Positions 62,163 to 64,000 of a stretch of DNA of 64,000 nt are shown here, piece after piece. Under the pieces are notes generated by a model that saw only the letters and a list, made by a program, of their open reading frames with translations, was not told the DNA's origin and ran no database searches. The position numbers were made by a program, and so were the translations under genes. How positions within the stretch are numbered: position 1 is the stretch's first letter; each line of letters begins with the position of its first letter. Source of the DNA: Pilatotrama ljubarskyi (taxonomy: Eukaryota > Basidiomycota > Agaricomycetes > Polyporales > Polyporaceae); assembly GCA_022385805.1 (NCBI GenBank), contig MU277686.1:172726-236725 (forward strand), given 5' to 3'.

Positions 62163-64000
62163 ATGGAACAGGCCCTCAATGGCCTCGTTGTGAACGGGAC
62201 GACCCAGCGCCATCCTGCCTTTCTTCAAAATGGCGATGCTGTAAAGCACGAACCAGACCCGGAGGAACTCGAGAAGGAGCTCCCTGTGGTCACTGATGGC
62301 CAAGTTCCGCTCGGTGAACTTGTGTCGCGACTTGTGCAGACCATGTACGCCGAGCTGACAGAGATGGCCGAAACGTGAGTTCGCAGTACTGCAGGTGAGG
62401 TGTCCGTGGGCGAGTCTCATCACGTCTGCACCAGCATGCCCCACATGTCCGATGCTGCTCGCAAGCGCTACGTTGCAGACTGGGTGGTGAAGATCAAGCG
62501 ACAGGTCGTGAAGCTCTATGCCATTGCCAAATGGTCCCGCGACGCCAGCGTCGTACAGAAGGCTATGGTAGACCCCTCCCCAGGTTGTAGCCCGATGCTA
62601 GCGTACTTACGGGTCACCTTAGAACATCACGGCCTTCTTGATGGATCAGAACAGACAGTTTGAAGAAGCTGTCATGGGGTTGAAGTATGGAAGAGATAGT
62701 CTCGATCCCGCAAGGCTACGGAATCACGACCTACTCACGTCTCTGGACGTTCTGACCACCGGGACATATCGCCGACTTCCCTCATGCATCAAGGTAAGCA
62801 CCCTGTGTGCCTTGCCAACCGTGCATGCGGCGAACATTATGACTTGCAGGAGCTCATCATTCCTCCAACGCCTTTGACCGACGAAGAAGTGGCCAAAACC
62901 CTCGCCGACGTCGAAGATGCGATGCGGTTCCGCCTTCGGACGTCCGAGATCATCCCATGGGAGATGTCTCAGTATCGAATAGGTAGGTCAAGTGCCCGCG
63001 CGGTAAGTGCGATGTCTTACCATCTGCCTCGTCCTACTTGCCCCTAGCCGACGGGCGTGCATGGTTTACTGCCCTCAAACTGTTCGAGGCGTCGGTATGC
63101 CTTCGTGGCGCGGGTAAGAACGATGGCTGGTTCTTCGACAATGTCACGTTCTTGTTCAAGGTGGGTGGCGACCAGACTGGAATGCAAGGTGAGCATATAT
63201 CTACCGCACAACGAGTTCATCGTTCCAACGGCTACAGAGTTTCCTCGTACTCCTACGGGTGCGCTCAAGCGCAACATCACTGAGGAGGCCGATGCTCGAC
63301 TGTTCTTCTATTTACCTCCGGATGAGCCACCACCACCTGGTGTAGAAGCACCATCGCGACCAGAACTGCCGGAAGGCGTGGTCGATGCGCCTCTTGTGCG
63401 ATTATTCAACTTCCTGCGTAGGTGTCACCCTTGCATGATGTGGCGCTGCACCTCTCATCGAATATCCCAGAAATGATGTCTTTATCCTACCAGCTCGAGA
63501 TCCTGTGGTACCAGGTCAGCGGCTCGTTCCTGTCCCTTAGCTCCAGCTGACATCCGCACAGGCAGAGCGAATGCGCTCTCTTGGCTGGGCAGACTTCTTG
63601 ACAGTCGAGATGACGAACAACAGGCAGAAGATGGTGGTCTCCTATTGGGTACGGAAGCCGCCACGAACGGCTCCTGGACAGCAAGCATCCGCACAGGCGC
63701 GAAATCGCACGCCCCTGTTGGGCGGTAAACTAAGCATATCCATCGTGCAGGTGAAGGAGAAGACCGGTCGTGGAGCGATGCGGTCGCCCAAGGCGCGCGT
63801 GCTCGCGGAACTGCAGGAGCGGTCGAAGTTGGAGCGCGGACGCCCGTCGGATGAGGTCGAGCACTTGCGGTTTGACGTGCAATGGCAGCCGGAGCAGGGT
63901 GCTCTCGGGGTGACCATTGGCCCGGAGGACGCGCACATCCCTCCGGAGCAGCTACAGATCGTAGGTGCCTTGTCGGTATACTAGGAAAGTACGTACTGAC
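62163..64000 (+). CDS. med14: Mediator complex subunit Med14 (Rgr1), 5' part
   Basis: Scaffold subunit linking the Mediator head, middle and tail at RNA polymerase II promoters. The start is the ATG at 62163 or close to it (MEQALNGLVVNGTTQRHPAF). The Med14 N-terminal domain is clear: PLGELVSRLVQTMYAELTEM, MPHMSDAARKRYVADWVVKI, VVKLYAIAKWSRDASVVQKA, then FLMDQNRQFEEAVMGLKYGR, DSLDPARLRNHDLLTSLDVL and TTGTYRRLPSCIKELIIPP. Further exons give RFRLRTSEIIPWEM, LRGAGKNDGWFFDNVTFLFK, MSLSYQLEILWYQAERM and FLTVEMTNNRQKMVVSYWVR. At least six introns, all short. The gene runs off the right edge. The visible part is about one third to one half of the usual 1000-1500 aa. Confidence 0.93.

Overview
The window is nuclear DNA of a filamentous basidiomycete, most likely an Agaricomycete. 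It is GC-rich. Almost every gene is cut by short GT..AG introns of about 45-65 nt. Several genes belong to mushroom-type families: a DUF6533 membrane protein, MATA-type HMG-box factors, and an EF-hand protein with an MLKL-like N-terminus. No tRNA, rRNA, CRISPR or prokaryotic operon signal was seen.

Layout. 0.3-1.4 kb: a frameshifted relic of a basidiomycete family gene. 1.9-4.9 kb (-): NAD kinase with a long disordered tail. 6.5-7.9 kb (+): a secreted PLC-like phosphodiesterase whose reading frame needs a 5-nt microexon. 9.6-11.7 kb (+): a DUF6533 seven-helix-like protein. 11.9-13.0 kb: an AT-richer element with terminal inverted repeats, abutting a broken HMG-box gene (13.0-13.7 kb, -). 16.8-18.7 kb (-): an intact second HMG-box factor. 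22.5-23.5 kb (+): a third, closely related to the broken copy and in opposite orientation. 24.5-28.8 kb (-): a 12-exon, 1209-aa protein with an MLKL-like helical N-terminus, RGHAPP-type repeats, an EF-hand and a C-terminal zinc-ribbon-like motif. 29.4-30.8 kb (-): a TMEM53/DUF829 hydrolase-fold protein.

The right half is mostly conserved housekeeping. 31.2-33.9 kb (-): unknown protein, divergent from MCM2 (34.2-37.5 kb, +). 38.7-42.9 kb (+): HMT1/ABCB6-type ABC transporter. 43.6-44.5 kb (+): glycine-rich RRM protein. 45.5-47.6 kb (-): ATP-dependent PEP carboxykinase. 49.0-50.2 kb (-): palmitoyl-protein thioesterase. 50.5-50.9 kb (+): DASH subunit Dad2. 51.0-54.3 kb (-): SCY1-like pseudokinase. 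54.5-59.2 kb (+): large disordered single-span membrane protein. 60.5-61.5 kb (+): proline/serine-rich protein. 62.2 kb to the end (+): Mediator subunit Med14, cut by the window edge.

The genes do not form one pathway. The accessory 11-29 kb part is the unusual one: an HMG-box gene that was duplicated in inverted orientation and then decayed beside a mobile-element-like insertion, followed by a candidate fungal cell-death-type multidomain protein. Exon coordinates were worked out by hand from splice consensus and frame continuity. Where I say the phases close, exon lengths sum to a multiple of three and the frame is open throughout.
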